A stretch of DNA of 64,000 nt from Flavivirga jejuensis (GTDB lineage: Bacteria > Bacteroidota > Bacteroidia > Flavobacteriales > Flavobacteriaceae): contig NZ_JAUOEL010000002.1 in the NCBI RefSeq assembly GCF_030540765.1, positions 434,001 to 498,000 on the forward strand. The letters run 5' to 3'. Below are positions 54,546-63,890 of the stretch, one piece after another (the first letter of the stretch is position 1; every line of letters begins with the position of its first letter). The notes under the pieces are model-generated. The model saw nothing but the letters and a program-made list of their open reading frames with translations, was not told the DNA's origin and searched no databases. Made by a program: the position numbers and the translations under genes.

Positions 54546-55220
54546 ATGAATTTACTACTTATTGCCATAGCTCCTATTTTTATAGTTATTCTATTTATCT
54601 ATTTTAAAGATAAATATGAAAAAGAACCCAAACGACTTCTTTTATATAATTTCCTTTTAGGTGCTGTAGTAAGCATCGTAATTACAACTATCTTATATTA
54701 TGTATTTGATATTGTTTTACCACTACCAGATCAAACAAGTGTTTTTCAACAATTTATTAAAGCCTTTTTTGTTGTTGGCTTAACCGAAGAGTTTAGCAAA
54801 TACATTATTGTTCGTTATTATGCCCAAAGAAATAAAGCATTTAACGAACCTTTTGACGGTATTGTTTATGCGGTTATGGTTTCTATGGGTTTTGCAGCCA
54901 TAGAAAATATTTTCTATGTGTTAGAAGGCGGTTACGAAACAGCCATTTTAAGAGCCTTTACTGCGATTCCTGCACATGCTACATTTGGAGTTCTAATGGG
55001 GTTTTATATGGGTAAAGCAAAATTTTCAAAGCATAAGGTTGGCTTAAACCTTTTGGGATTACTAGCAGCTATTATATTCCATGGGGCTTACGACTTTTTC
55101 TTGTTTATAAATTTTATTCCAGGTATATGGGTAGGTGCCTTTATATCACTTTTTATAGGGATTTTTCTCTCTGCAAAAGCCATTAAACAACATCAAAAAA
55201 ATTCAAATTTTAATGTTTGA
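54546..55220 (+). CDS. PrsW-family intramembrane metalloprotease
   Basis: The 224-aa polytopic protein carries the PrsW catalytic EEFSKY (Glu-Glu in GLTEEFSKYI), a second motif GFAAIENIFY, and histidines in PAHATFGVL and IIFHGAYDFF that complete the metal site. PrsW in Bacillus cleaves an anti-sigma factor; here no anti-sigma gene is adjacent, although two ECF modules exist in the window. Ends before a large inverted-repeat segment. Confidence 0.9.
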   Translation: MNLLLIAIAPIFIVILFIYFKDKYEKEPKRLLLYNFLLGAVVSIVITTILYYVFDIVLPLPDQTSVFQQFIKAFFVVGLTEEFSKYIIVRYYAQRNKAFNEPFDGIVYAVMVSMGFAAIENIFYVLEGGYETAILRAFTAIPAHATFGVLMGFYMGKAKFSKHKVGLNLLGLLAAIIFHGAYDFFLFINFIPGIWVGAFISLFIGIFLSAKAIKQHQKNSNFNV

Positions 55221-55228
55221 TAAATGAG

Positions 55229-55380
55229 GTCTAAAAAGTGTTATTCCGAATGCTATGAAGCATCTCTAAAATTTTAATGTTTTATTTTTAAGATTCTTCA
55301 ACTCCGACAATTATCGGAATGTTCTAAATGACACTAACCCTTTGCAAACATAGGAAGACAAAGTTCATCACTTTTTAGAC
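55229..55380. repeat. Nested inverted-repeat segment with GTCTAAAAAGTG arms
   Basis: GTCTAAAAAGTG (55229-55240) and CACTTTTTAGAC (55369-55380) form 12-bp outer arms around about 128 nt. Inside, ATTCCGA pairs with TCGGAAT, and an AAGATTCTTCAACTCCGA piece resembles the GAATGAC-type repeat. Together with flanking AT-rich DNA this is the content of the 306-bp gap 55221-55526 and probably terminates the PrsW transcript. Confidence 0.8.
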
Positions 55381-55526
55381 AGTCTCATTCCAAAATATAA
55401 TATATCTTCATAAATTAGATTAGATCTTTTTATAAGTTTATACTACCCGATAACTATACTTAATTGTATAAATTAATTAGTATATAAAATTCTTATATTT
55501 ACTACTAATTAATTCAAAAAACACTG

Positions 55527-56015
55527 ATGAGCAAGACTTTCAAAACTTTCGTAAATAATGTTTTCGATTTTGAAATTAAAGATAAGGATATTTTAAATCT
55601 TGATGCTCTACAAATTTCAGAATCAAAATTTCATATTCTTGAACAAAACAAATCGTATAAAGCTGAGATTACAAAAGCAGATTTTAATAAAAAATCATAC
55701 GAAGTAAAGGTTAACAACAATACATACGATATAAGTATTCTAGATAATTTAGATACATTAATAAAAGACATGGGCTTTACTATCGGAACTACAAAACATG
55801 TAGATTCTATTAAAGCACCAATGCCTGGATTAATTCTAGAAATTAATGTTAATGTGGGTGAGGAAGTAAAAGAAGATACTTCCCTTTTAATTCTTGAAGC
55901 CATGAAAATGGAAAATATCATCACATCTCCAAGAGATGGCATTATTAAATCTATTTCTGTAAGTATGGGAGATGCCGTTGATAAAAACCAACTACTTATT
56001 GAGTTCGACGCATAA
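55527..56015 (+). CDS. Biotin carboxyl carrier subunit of an acyl-CoA carboxylase
   Basis: Carries the covalent biotin that shuttles CO2. The C-terminal biotinyl domain (about 92-162) has the carrier lysine Lys127 in LEAMKMENII and PMPGLILEINV. The N-terminal ~90 residues are a linker/interaction domain. First gene of a series with biotin carboxylase (105 bp later) and carboxyltransferase, making one biotin-dependent complex. Confidence 0.92.
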   Translation: MSKTFKTFVNNVFDFEIKDKDILNLDALQISESKFHILEQNKSYKAEITKADFNKKSYEVKVNNNTYDISILDNLDTLIKDMGFTIGTTKHVDSIKAPMPGLILEINVNVGEEVKEDTSLLILEAMKMENIITSPRDGIIKSISVSMGDAVDKNQLLIEFDA

Positions 56016-56120
56016 GACGTATTTATTTATAAAATCTGGTTTCAAAAATTATTAAAGCATATTTTTTACACACAATTATATGAAACCTTGTATGTGTATT
56101 TATAGTTTATTTTATTTATT

Positions 56121-57560
56121 ATGAAAAAAATACTAGTAGCAAATAGAGGAGAAATAGCCATAAGAGTTATGAAAACTGCCCAAAAAATGGGCATAAAAAC
56201 GGTTGCCGTATACTCTACTGCCGATAGAAATGCACCACATGTAAAATTTGCAAATGAAGCTGTATGCATTGGCGAACCGCCATCTAATCAATCTTATCTT
56301 AGAGGTGATAAAATTATTGAGGTAGCCAAACAACTTCATGTAGAAGGAATACACCCTGGGTATGGTTTTTTAAGTGAAAATGCTGATTTTGCTGAATTAT
56401 GCGAACAAAATAACATTATTTTTATTGGTCCGAGATCTAAGGCTATTAAAATTATGGGTAGTAAATTAGCTGCCAAAGAAGCTGTTAAAGAATATAATAT
56501 CCCTATGGTTCCTGGAATCGATGAAGCGATTACAGATGTTCCCAAAGCGAAAGCTATTGCTAAAAACATAGGGTTTCCTATACTTATTAAAGCATCGGCT
56601 GGCGGTGGTGGCAAAGGAATGCGGGTTGTAGAAAAAGAAAGTGATTTAGAATCTCAGATGAATCGAGCTATTAGCGAAGCCACTTCTGCTTTTGGTGACG
56701 GTTCTGTTTTTATCGAAAAGTACGTTACATCTCCACGCCATATAGAAATTCAAATAATGGCAGATAGCCACGGTAATATATTACATTTTTTTGAGCGTGA
56801 ATGTAGCATTCAACGACGTCATCAAAAAGTAGTTGAAGAAGCCCCATCATCTGTTTTATCTTCAGAATTAAGAAATGAAATGGGAGAAGCAGCTATTAAA
56901 GTTGCTCGATCTTGTGATTATATAGGAGCTGGAACTATTGAGTTTTTATTAGATGCAGATCACAACTTCTATTTCTTAGAAATGAATACCAGATTACAAG
57001 TAGAACATCCTGTTTCAGAATTAATTTCTGGGGTCGATTTGGTAGAACTTCAAATACTTGTAGCACGTGGTGAAGCCCTACCTCTAAAACAAGAGGATTT
57101 AAAAATTAATGGACATGCCTTAGAACTACGTGTTTATGCAGAAGATCCTTTAAATGATTTTTTACCAAGTGTTGGACATTTAGATGCTTATAAACTTCCA
57201 ACAGGTGATGGTATTCGTGTTGATAATGGTTTTGAAGCAGGTATGGATATCCCGATTTATTATGATCCCATGCTTTCAAAATTGATCACTTATGGAAAAA
57301 CAAGGGATGAAGCAATCTTACTTATGATTAAAGCTATTGATAATTATCATGTTGAAGGTGTACAAACAACGCTTCCTTTTGGTAAATATGTTTGTGAACA
57401 TGACGCATTCCGTTCTGGAAATTTTGACACACATTTTGTTAAAAATTATTATTCCCCTGAAGCCTTAAAAGAACAAACAGAACAAGAAGCGAAAATAGCG
57501 GCCTTAATTGCAGTAAAACAGTATATAGAAGACCAAAAACTATTAAGAATACCTAAATAA
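56121..57560 (+). CDS. accC: Biotin carboxylase subunit of an acyl-CoA carboxylase
   Basis: Carboxylates biotin using bicarbonate and ATP. The 479-aa ATP-grasp enzyme shows KILVANRGEIAIRVM at the start, the Gly-rich loop ASAGGGGKGMRVVE, the ERECSIQRRHQKVVEEAPS block, and FLEMNTRLQVEHPVSE near the carboxylase active site. Between the carrier-protein and carboxyltransferase genes, so it likely serves this complex; whether it also serves fatty-acid ACC cannot be told. Confidence 0.94.
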   Translation: MKKILVANRGEIAIRVMKTAQKMGIKTVAVYSTADRNAPHVKFANEAVCIGEPPSNQSYLRGDKIIEVAKQLHVEGIHPGYGFLSENADFAELCEQNNIIFIGPRSKAIKIMGSKLAAKEAVKEYNIPMVPGIDEAITDVPKAKAIAKNIGFPILIKASAGGGGKGMRVVEKESDLESQMNRAISEATSAFGDGSVFIEKYVTSPRHIEIQIMADSHGNILHFFERECSIQRRHQKVVEEAPSSVLSSELRNEMGEAAIKVARSCDYIGAGTIEFLLDADHNFYFLEMNTRLQVEHPVSELISGVDLVELQILVARGEALPLKQEDLKINGHALELRVYAEDPLNDFLPSVGHLDAYKLPTGDGIRVDNGFEAGMDIPIYYDPMLSKLITYGKTRDEAILLMIKAIDNYHVEGVQTTLPFGKYVCEHDAFRSGNFDTHFVKNYYSPEALKEQTEQEAKIAALIAVKQYIEDQKLLRIPK

Positions 57561-57648
57561 AAAGTTTGCAGTTAGCTTAATTGAAAAGCAGGTTAAAATT
57601 CAAAATTAATAAAACTTCGCATTTTTGCGACTTAGCTAAAAGAAAGAC

Positions 57649-59199
57649 ATGAACTCAAAAGAAGACAAAATAAAGAAACTAAACGAACTCGAAGCTTTAG
57701 CACATTTAGGAGGCGGACAAAAACGCATTGATAAACAACACAAAAAAAAGAAACTCACTGCTAGAGAACGTGTTGATTATTTAATGGATGAAGGTTCTTT
57801 TGAAGAAATCGGCGCACTAGTAACTCACAGAACGACCGATTTTGGTATGGAAAATGAGATTTATTTTGGCGATGGTGTTATTACAGGTTATGGCACCGTA
57901 AATGGACGATTAATTTACGTGTATGCACAAGATTTTACAGTTTTTGGAGGTGCTTTATCTGAAACCCATGCCGAAAAAATATGCAAAATCATGGATTTAG
58001 CAGTTAAAGTCGGAGCACCAATTATTGGATTAAACGATTCAGGTGGCGCACGTATACAAGAAGGTGTTCGGTCTCTTGGTGGCTACGCAGATATATTTTA
58101 TAGAAATGTGCAAAGCTCTGGAGTGATCCCTCAAATTTCTGCTATTATGGGTCCCTGCGCTGGTGGTGCTGTCTACTCCCCTGCTATGACCGATTTTACT
58201 ATCATGGTAGAAAATACAAGTTACATGTTTGTAACAGGTCCCAATGTTGTAAAAACGGTTACTAATGAAGAAGTCACCAGCGAAGAATTAGGTGGTGCCT
58301 ATACACATGCTTCAAAGTCTGGTGTTGCTCATAAAACGTCGACAAATGACATTGCGTGCTTAGAAGATATAAAAACGCTATTGAGTTACTTACCTCAAAA
58401 CAACACAGAAACACCAAAAAAAATGGATTTTGAGTTGAAAGATGAAGTAAGAACTGTTTTATCAGATATTGTACCAGATAACCCCAATAAACCTTATGAT
58501 ATGCATGATGTTATTGCTGGGATTATTGATAAGGATTCTTTTTATGAAATCCATAAAGATTATGCTGAAAATATTATTGTAGGTTTTGCCAGACTTGGTG
58601 GGCGCAACATCGGAATAGTAACCAACCAACCTCTTTTTTTAGCTGGAGTTCTAGATGTGAATAGCTCAAAAAAAGCAGCACGTTTTACACGATTCTGTGA
58701 TTGTTTTAATATTCCTCTTCTTGTATTAGTTGATGTACCTGGTTTTTTACCAGGAACCGATCAGGAATGGAATGGCATTATTGTTCATGGTGCAAAATTA
58801 TTATATGCCCTAAGTGAAGCTACTGTACCTCGGGTAACTCTTATTACAAGAAAAGCTTATGGTGGTGCTTACGATGTTATGAATTCTAAACATATTGGAG
58901 CTGATTTAAATTATGCATGGCCAGGAGCAGAAATTGCTGTTATGGGTGCCAAAGGAGCTAGTGAAATTATTTTTAAACGAGACATTGCTGCTTCAGATAA
59001 TCCTGCAGAAAAATTAGCAGAAAAAGAAGCCGAATATGCCGATAAATTTGCTAATCCTTACAAAGCTGCAAGGCGTGGCTTTATAGATGAAGTTATTTTG
59101 CCTAAAAATACACGAAGAAAGCTTATTAAAGCTTTCTCTATGTTAGAAGACAAGGAAATAGATACTCCCAAAAGAAAACATGGAAATATTCCTTTATAA
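57649..59199 (+). CDS. Acyl-CoA carboxylase carboxyltransferase (propionyl-CoA type)
   Basis: Transfers the carboxyl group to an acyl-CoA. The 516-aa crotonase-fold subunit has [60 protein letters not shown] and AYGGAYDVM, typical of PccB-like fused carboxyltransferases rather than AccA/AccD pairs. The GGAVYSPA and GGAYDVM oxyanion-hole loops are intact. With the two upstream genes it forms a likely propionyl-CoA carboxylase feeding methylmalonyl-CoA; substrate preference is inferred. Preceded by a TTTTTGCGACTTAGC repeat piece at about 57.6 kb. Confidence 0.9.
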   Translation: MNSKEDKIKKLNELEALAHLGGGQKRIDKQHKKKKLTARERVDYLMDEGSFEEIGALVTHRTTDFGMENEIYFGDGVITGYGTVNGRLIYVYAQDFTVFGGALSETHAEKICKIMDLAVKVGAPIIGLNDSGGARIQEGVRSLGGYADIFYRNVQSSGVIPQISAIMGPCAGGAVYSPAMTDFTIMVENTSYMFVTGPNVVKTVTNEEVTSEELGGAYTHASKSGVAHKTSTNDIACLEDIKTLLSYLPQNNTETPKKMDFELKDEVRTVLSDIVPDNPNKPYDMHDVIAGIIDKDSFYEIHKDYAENIIVGFARLGGRNIGIVTNQPLFLAGVLDVNSSKKAARFTRFCDCFNIPLLVLVDVPGFLPGTDQEWNGIIVHGAKLLYALSEATVPRVTLITRKAYGGAYDVMNSKHIGADLNYAWPGAEIAVMGAKGASEIIFKRDIAASDNPAEKLAEKEAEYADKFANPYKAARRGFIDEVILPKNTRRKLIKAFSMLEDKEIDTPKRKHGNIPL

Positions 59200-59293
59200 T
59201 TAGAAAAGGGTGTCATTTTGTTCAGATGGTCGCGTCATTCAGAGGAATGAGATAAAAAAAATTATCAAGCGTATATAATGACGTAATAGGAGT

Positions 59294-59368
59294 GTCATTC
59301 AGAAGGAGGTACGACTGAAGAATCTTTAGAGATTAATAATAAAGATTCTTCGCTGCGCTCTGAATGAC
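59294..59368. repeat. GTCATTC-type palindromic repeat
   Basis: GTCATTCAGA pairs with TCTGAATGAC at the base, and GAAGAATCTTT pairs with AAAGATTCTTC at the tip. This 75-nt structure is the main content of the gap 59200-59500; a degenerate partial copy precedes it (59210-59260). It looks like the dispersed GAATGAC/AAGATTCTTC element common in this lineage. Confidence 0.85.
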
Positions 59369-59500
59369 AAGTGGTTGATAATTAGCTGTTTATAAAATAC
59401 GTCAATAGTAGCAAAGCGAAGAATCTTATTTAACTAAAAATCAAAACTTTATAAGTAAAGATTTTTTTTGAATACAATTAATAAATAAATTCTGGTTATT

Positions 59501-60592
59501 TTAATTAGGAAATAGACTCTTATCTAATCCTGGAACAATACGTAACGCATTTTTATAGTAGACTTTTTTTAACACTTCATCTGGTAAATCCATACCATAC
59601 ATAGGCCAAAATGCATGATATTTTTTATGATACGGAAAGTATTCATCATCACTTTCTAAAACTCTAAAATAAGTCGGAAATTCTTTGGGCTTCCAACTAT
59701 CTTTTCCAAACAGTATACGGTCTTGGTATTTTATAAAGAATTTTTTAGCAAATCGAGGTTGCCTACCCAATTCTGCAATTATTGCAGCAATCCCCACGTT
59801 CATATTTGGTATTTCGTCTAATAACGCTCCCAATTTCCCTAAATTATTAGCATACCATCCCATATGAGCATTAATGAATACAGTCTTAGGATGATTTTTA
59901 AACATACTATGCTGTTCCCCTATAATTTGTTCCCATGGTGCTGGATTGGTAGCACTTCGTTTTCTACGTGGATGCGTTTTTAGTTCTAACCAACGTTCAT
60001 TATCGCCATCAAAATCATCCCAAAAAGATTTTGGATCTGCTGCATGAATAAGAACGGGTATCCCCAACTCGCCACATTTAGCCCAAATAGGATTTAGCCG
60101 AGCATCATTAATAGCAACTCTTTCTCCATGAACATCTTTATCTCTTAACCCTAAGCCTTTATAAACTTTTAAGCCACGAGCTCCATTTTTAACATCAAGT
60201 TCTAATTGATTTACTGTTTTTTCTATCCATCCTTTTTTTCCAACATTGCCATTAAAATTAATATTTGCAAATACGACAAAACGATTTGGGTAATGTGCTT
60301 TAATATTTTGAACAGATTTTTTTAAATCGTCTCCCGTTCTTCCACTTAAATTAACCATAATCCTCATGTTTAAGGTATCCATAGCATTAATTACAGGAGT
60401 TAAATCTTGATTAGGCATTTTATATTGGTGACCATGTACATCAATAAAAGGAAATTTTGCACGCTTTATAATGCTCCCAGGAACCACCAATGTGGATTTA
60501 GGGTTATAATCTTCGAATGAGATATCTTGTGCTATTATATAGCTTGAAAAGAAAAAAGTAAATAAAATAAAGACGTGTTTTTTTGTATTCAT
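59501..60592 (-). CDS. Exported amidohydrolase-family (TIM-barrel) enzyme
   Basis: The 363-aa protein has a signal peptide (about 1-21). It resembles amidohydrolase_2 enzymes: FIDVHGHQY supplies the HxH metal ligands, IPVLIHAADP a further His, FINAHMGWYAN another, and LFGKDSWKP the final Asp. The mix of substitutions (HGH rather than HxH-D order) leaves the metal content uncertain. Probable periplasmic hydrolase or decarboxylase; substrate unknown. Transcribed alone. Confidence 0.82.
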   Translation of the reverse strand: MNTKKHVFILFTFFFSSYIIAQDISFEDYNPKSTLVVPGSIIKRAKFPFIDVHGHQYKMPNQDLTPVINAMDTLNMRIMVNLSGRTGDDLKKSVQNIKAHYPNRFVVFANINFNGNVGKKGWIEKTVNQLELDVKNGARGLKVYKGLGLRDKDVHGERVAINDARLNPIWAKCGELGIPVLIHAADPKSFWDDFDGDNERWLELKTHPRRKRSATNPAPWEQIIGEQHSMFKNHPKTVFINAHMGWYANNLGKLGALLDEIPNMNVGIAAIIAELGRQPRFAKKFFIKYQDRILFGKDSWKPKEFPTYFRVLESDDEYFPYHKKYHAFWPMYGMDLPDEVLKKVYYKNALRIVPGLDKSLFPN

Positions 60593-60670
60593 ATAGCTAT
60601 CTATGGTTTAATGCTGCTATAAAAATAGATATCTTACTTTATTCAAGCTAACACTTTATGAAGGGTTTAA

Positions 60671-61210
60671 CTAAAAAACGCGTCCGTAATAATCTAAATC
60701 GACAATCACACCTTTTGTCGTTTTGTAATCCTTTTTTATAGTGCCTTCAAATATGAATCCATTTTTCTTAGCAACTACTATACTTCCAACATTATTGCTA
60801 TTTGCTCGGCATAATAATTTCTTAAATTGATATACTTCAGAGAGATATTCTATAGTTAAGTCTAAAGATTTTGAAATAACACCTTGACCCTCATATTTGG
60901 CATCGATAAAATAACCTATTTCAGCTTTTGGAATATTCCAATCCATGTTAAAAACATGGATTAAACCAATAAAAGCGTTGGTGTTTAAATCACTTATTAT
61001 AAAAGGAAAATAGCTTTTATCCAAAACCTTCTGTTCAATTTCACGGCAATAGATTATCGTGTCATGAAGCGTTTTAGTTTTTGATACTGTTCCTGAAAAA
61101 AAATCCTCTAATCGTTTTCTATTACTGTCTATCAGGTTAAACAGTTTTTCACTCTCAACGACATTTAAAGGTGTTATTTTAAAATTTTTATATGTAATAT
61201 TCATAGACAC
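60671..61210 (-). CDS. RimJ/RimL-type GNAT acetyltransferase
   Basis: The 179-aa GNAT protein has the acetyl-CoA loop FIDAKYEGQGVISKSLDL (EGQGV) and FKKLLCRANSNNVGSIVVAK, features of the RimL/ribosomal-protein acetyltransferase branch. True RimL substrates cannot be asserted. Its 12-bp spacing from the upstream helicase-like gene suggests a two-gene transcript. Confidence 0.87.
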   Translation of the reverse strand: MSMNITYKNFKITPLNVVESEKLFNLIDSNRKRLEDFFSGTVSKTKTLHDTIIYCREIEQKVLDKSYFPFIISDLNTNAFIGLIHVFNMDWNIPKAEIGYFIDAKYEGQGVISKSLDLTIEYLSEVYQFKKLLCRANSNNVGSIVVAKKNGFIFEGTIKKDYKTTKGVIVDLDYYGRVF

Positions 61211-61222
61211 AAATTAATTATA

Positions 61223-61837
61223 CTACGACTTCGCTTTTATAGTTTGAGCACGATACATAAATGATTCTTGCCAACGTTCAAAACGTTTATCAAAAACTGT
61301 TGAAAAAATTAAGTATTGGCATTTACCTATACTCTCTGGTGTTCTTGTTACTTCGGCAAAATGGCTTCCTCTAAACAAGAACTCAGCATCATCAACTATA
61401 CACATTTGTAACTTATTTAAGTTAATACCATTTAAGTAAAATATTTTGTTTAATCGTTTTGGTGTAGCAATAACGATGTCTGTTCCAATATATATATCAT
61501 CACGTTGTGTTTCGATATCATGTTCTTCGTAAGCACAATAAACTCTTAAATCGGTGCCTCTTTTAAAGGCATTGAATTCTAACTTTAATTCTAAAGCAGC
61601 TTGTTTATCCTTTACAAAAATTAAAGCACGAGGTGCATCTTCAAATGCTGCTTTTAACTTCTGAACCACGCTAATTATCATACTGGTTGTTTTCCCAGAA
61701 TCTTTAGGTGCAATTGCAAATAAGCTAGCGCCACCTTTTATTTTCGATAAGATTTGCTTTTGAAATGCTAAGGGCTCATCAAAACCTTTATGCGTCACGG
61801 TATCTTTTAAAGGCGGAATGAGTTTTTTAAATGGCAT
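61223..61837 (-). CDS. DEAD/DEAH-like protein with a single RecA1 domain
   Basis: The 204-aa chain matches only the N-terminal RecA-like domain of SF2 helicases: Q-like motif region, Walker A APKDSGKTT (Lys49), TPKRL (125-129), motif II as VDDAE (148-152) instead of DEAD, and motif III as FST (178-180) instead of SAT. No second RecA domain follows, so it cannot be a conventional helicase. The start at 61837 gives the expected PFKKLIPPLKD N-terminus, and an exact TATCTTTG box (61860-61867) lies upstream, so it appears intact rather than truncated. May act as a regulator or partner. Confidence 0.75.
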   Translation of the reverse strand: MPFKKLIPPLKDTVTHKGFDEPLAFQKQILSKIKGGASLFAIAPKDSGKTTSMIISVVQKLKAAFEDAPRALIFVKDKQAALELKLEFNAFKRGTDLRVYCAYEEHDIETQRDDIYIGTDIVIATPKRLNKIFYLNGINLNKLQMCIVDDAEFLFRGSHFAEVTRTPESIGKCQYLIFSTVFDKRFERWQESFMYRAQTIKAKS

Positions 61838-62022
61838 AGATTTTTTATTAATGTGGAAACAAAGATAGTATTATACCAGTTGCGACTTCAGTTTACTGGT
61901 ATAAAATGACTTTTTCTTTTACGGTAAGCTCAAAGAGTAATAAATACGCTCAACAAAACTATAAAAACAAAAAGGCACCCAAATGAGCACCTTTTTTAGC
62001 TGTTAATTTATTTGGTAATAGA

Positions 62023-62601
62023 TTAAAACTCTAAATTTGACACTAAATCAAATTCATCATAAATAGCTTTATCTTTTAAGTTCTCGAAAAAATTAGCTGA
62101 TTTATACTCAATACCAAATTTTGTTCTATCAATTTTTAAAGAAGCTGTCGCCTTATTACCTTCAATCGAAATAGAAAAAGTAACAGGGTTTGTTTTTCCT
62201 TTTATTGTTAAATCTCCTGTAACAGTATAAGCGTTCTTACCATTAGCTTTAACACTAACAAGTACTAGTTTTGCTGTTGGGTGTGCAGCTACACCAAAGA
62301 AATCATCAGATTTTAAATGACCATCCAATTTCCCTTTGTAATCGCCGTCTAAATCGGTAGTGTTTATAGTTGTCATGTCTATAACAAACTCTCCTCCTGT
62401 TAATTTATCTGCTTCAAAATTTAAAAACCCCGATTGTATTGCAATGGTTCCTTCGTGAGATCCAGTTACTTTATAACCTTTCCAAGTCACTTTACTCTTA
62501 TCTGCTTTTATTACTTTTTTATCTTTATCTATCGTCGTAAAAGAAAATGTAACCAATGCTATTATAGATAATGCTACTAAATTTTTAATTGTGTTTTTCA
62601 T
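62023..62601 (-). CDS. YceI-family periplasmic protein
   Basis: The 192-aa protein has a signal-type N-terminus (1-22) and the YceI lipocalin-like fold, with KSKVTWKGYKVTGSHEGTI at the start, DGDYKGKLDGHLKSDDFF, and FEAD-type beta strands ending in IYDEFDLVSNL. YceI proteins bind polyprenyl-type lipids. Follows the NTF2-like gene by 30 bp on the same strand. Confidence 0.9.
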   Translation of the reverse strand: MKNTIKNLVALSIIALVTFSFTTIDKDKKVIKADKSKVTWKGYKVTGSHEGTIAIQSGFLNFEADKLTGGEFVIDMTTINTTDLDGDYKGKLDGHLKSDDFFGVAAHPTAKLVLVSVKANGKNAYTVTGDLTIKGKTNPVTFSISIEGNKATASLKIDRTKFGIEYKSANFFENLKDKAIYDEFDLVSNLEF

Positions 62602-62631
62602 CTTGTTATTTTTAATTGTTCTTGTTATAAT

Positions 62632-62985
62632 TTATGATCCGTAATAAAATTTTTCTCTAATTATTTTCCCGTCTTTCCAATCTTGAACAGCTACCTGCGT
62701 GTAGTTTTTAACACCCCAATCTTTATGTGTGTAATCAAAATGCCATTCTACCATCGTTGTACTTTCTCCAACAGTAACTTTTAAAGGTTTTGCGCCTCTA
62801 AATTCGGTAATAGAAGCAAAAAAAGCTTCTTCTCGTTTTCTGTTTATTTCTTTACCTACAAATTCGGGATTATCATTTTCTTGCATAACCACCTCGTCAT
62901 GATAAAATTCATCAAAAGCTTCTAATGCGTTACCTTGAAGAATCATATCATTTATTCTACTAATTTTTTCAATTAATGCATTCAT
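62632..62985 (-). CDS. NTF2/SnoaL-like domain protein
   Basis: The 117-aa alpha+beta-barrel protein has ALEAFDEFYHDEVVMQEND at the N-terminus and later strands (VEWHFDYTHKDWGVKN). No catalytic residue set is obvious. Cytosolic. In operon before the YceI gene; joint role unclear. Confidence 0.8.
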   Translation of the reverse strand: MNALIEKISRINDMILQGNALEAFDEFYHDEVVMQENDNPEFVGKEINRKREEAFFASITEFRGAKPLKVTVGESTTMVEWHFDYTHKDWGVKNYTQVAVQDWKDGKIIREKFYYGS

Positions 62986-63082
62986 AATTCACTATTTTAA
63001 TTATTATGATACAAATGTCTAAAATACCATTTTAGATAAAAATAATGTAGATTATATAATAACGTTAATCTAGTTTAATATT

Positions 63083-63676
63083 TTATTGTTCGAATATAAG
63101 TTCACTCTTTATCTTACTTAAAAATTCTTTCGTAATTCCTAAATACGAAGCAATCATGTATTGCGGAATGCGTTGTTCTATTTTAGGATACTGATTTCTA
63201 AAATAAATAAATCTATCTTTTGCTGAAAGGCTAAAACTTCTAACAATACGCTTTTGAGAAGCAACAAATGCTTTTTCTATAATTTGTCTAAAAAAACGTT
63301 CTAATTTTGGAATCGCTTCATATAAATCTTCAATAATATCATAAGAAAACATAATGAGCTCTGTATTTTCCAAACATTGTACATTAAAATCGGCAGGAGT
63401 TTGGGTTATAAAACTTCCAATATCTGAAGTCCACCAATCTTCAATAGAAAACATAACGATATGTTCTTGTCCTTCTTCATCTATATAAAACGTTTTTGTG
63501 CAACCAGATAATACAAAGCATTCGTATTTACAAACATCGCCTTGCTGAACAATAAACTGACCTTTTAAATATTTTCTGTAAGTTACTTTAGATAAAAGTA
63601 TCTCCGCTTCAATTTCTGTTAAAGAAACATAGTTATTAATATAATTTAAAAGTGCTTGTCCTTTTTCTTTAATCAT
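63083..63676 (-). CDS. Crp/Fnr-family transcriptional regulator
   Basis: The 197-aa protein has an N-terminal cyclic-nucleotide-binding fold (about 20-125, GQFIVQQGDVCKYECFVLSG) and a C-terminal winged HTH (ASYLGITKEFLSKIKSEL). Fnr-type cysteines are absent and the phosphate-binding cassette is degenerate, so the effector is unknown. It is upstream of the NTF2-YceI pair on the same strand, about 100 bp away, which it could control. Confidence 0.88.
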   Translation of the reverse strand: MIKEKGQALLNYINNYVSLTEIEAEILLSKVTYRKYLKGQFIVQQGDVCKYECFVLSGCTKTFYIDEEGQEHIVMFSIEDWWTSDIGSFITQTPADFNVQCLENTELIMFSYDIIEDLYEAIPKLERFFRQIIEKAFVASQKRIVRSFSLSAKDRFIYFRNQYPKIEQRIPQYMIASYLGITKEFLSKIKSELIFEQ

Positions 63677-63816
63677 ATTACACCTTTATTAAACGTCTAT
63701 GATAATTTATTTGCCTTAAATGATAAGACAAATGAGTTGTTTAATGAACCAGAAAATATTCAGTAGCCATAGGTTCTTAAAAAACATCTATTGGATATTT
63801 TTTGTAAACCTTCCAT

Positions 63817-63854
63817 AACATGATAACAACCAATTATTTGATTGTTATCATGTT
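63817..63854. repeat. Long perfect inverted repeat between regulator and FKBP genes
   Basis: AACATGATAACAA (63817-63829) and TTGTTATCATGTT (63842-63854) form a 13-bp perfect stem with a 12-nt loop. Neither side has a T tract, so it is not an ordinary terminator. It lies about 140 bp upstream of the Crp/Fnr start and 37 bp beyond the FKBP stop. Confidence 0.8.
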
Positions 63855-63890
63855 CGAAAAAAAGAATCTATCTTATTTAATTTTTTCTTT

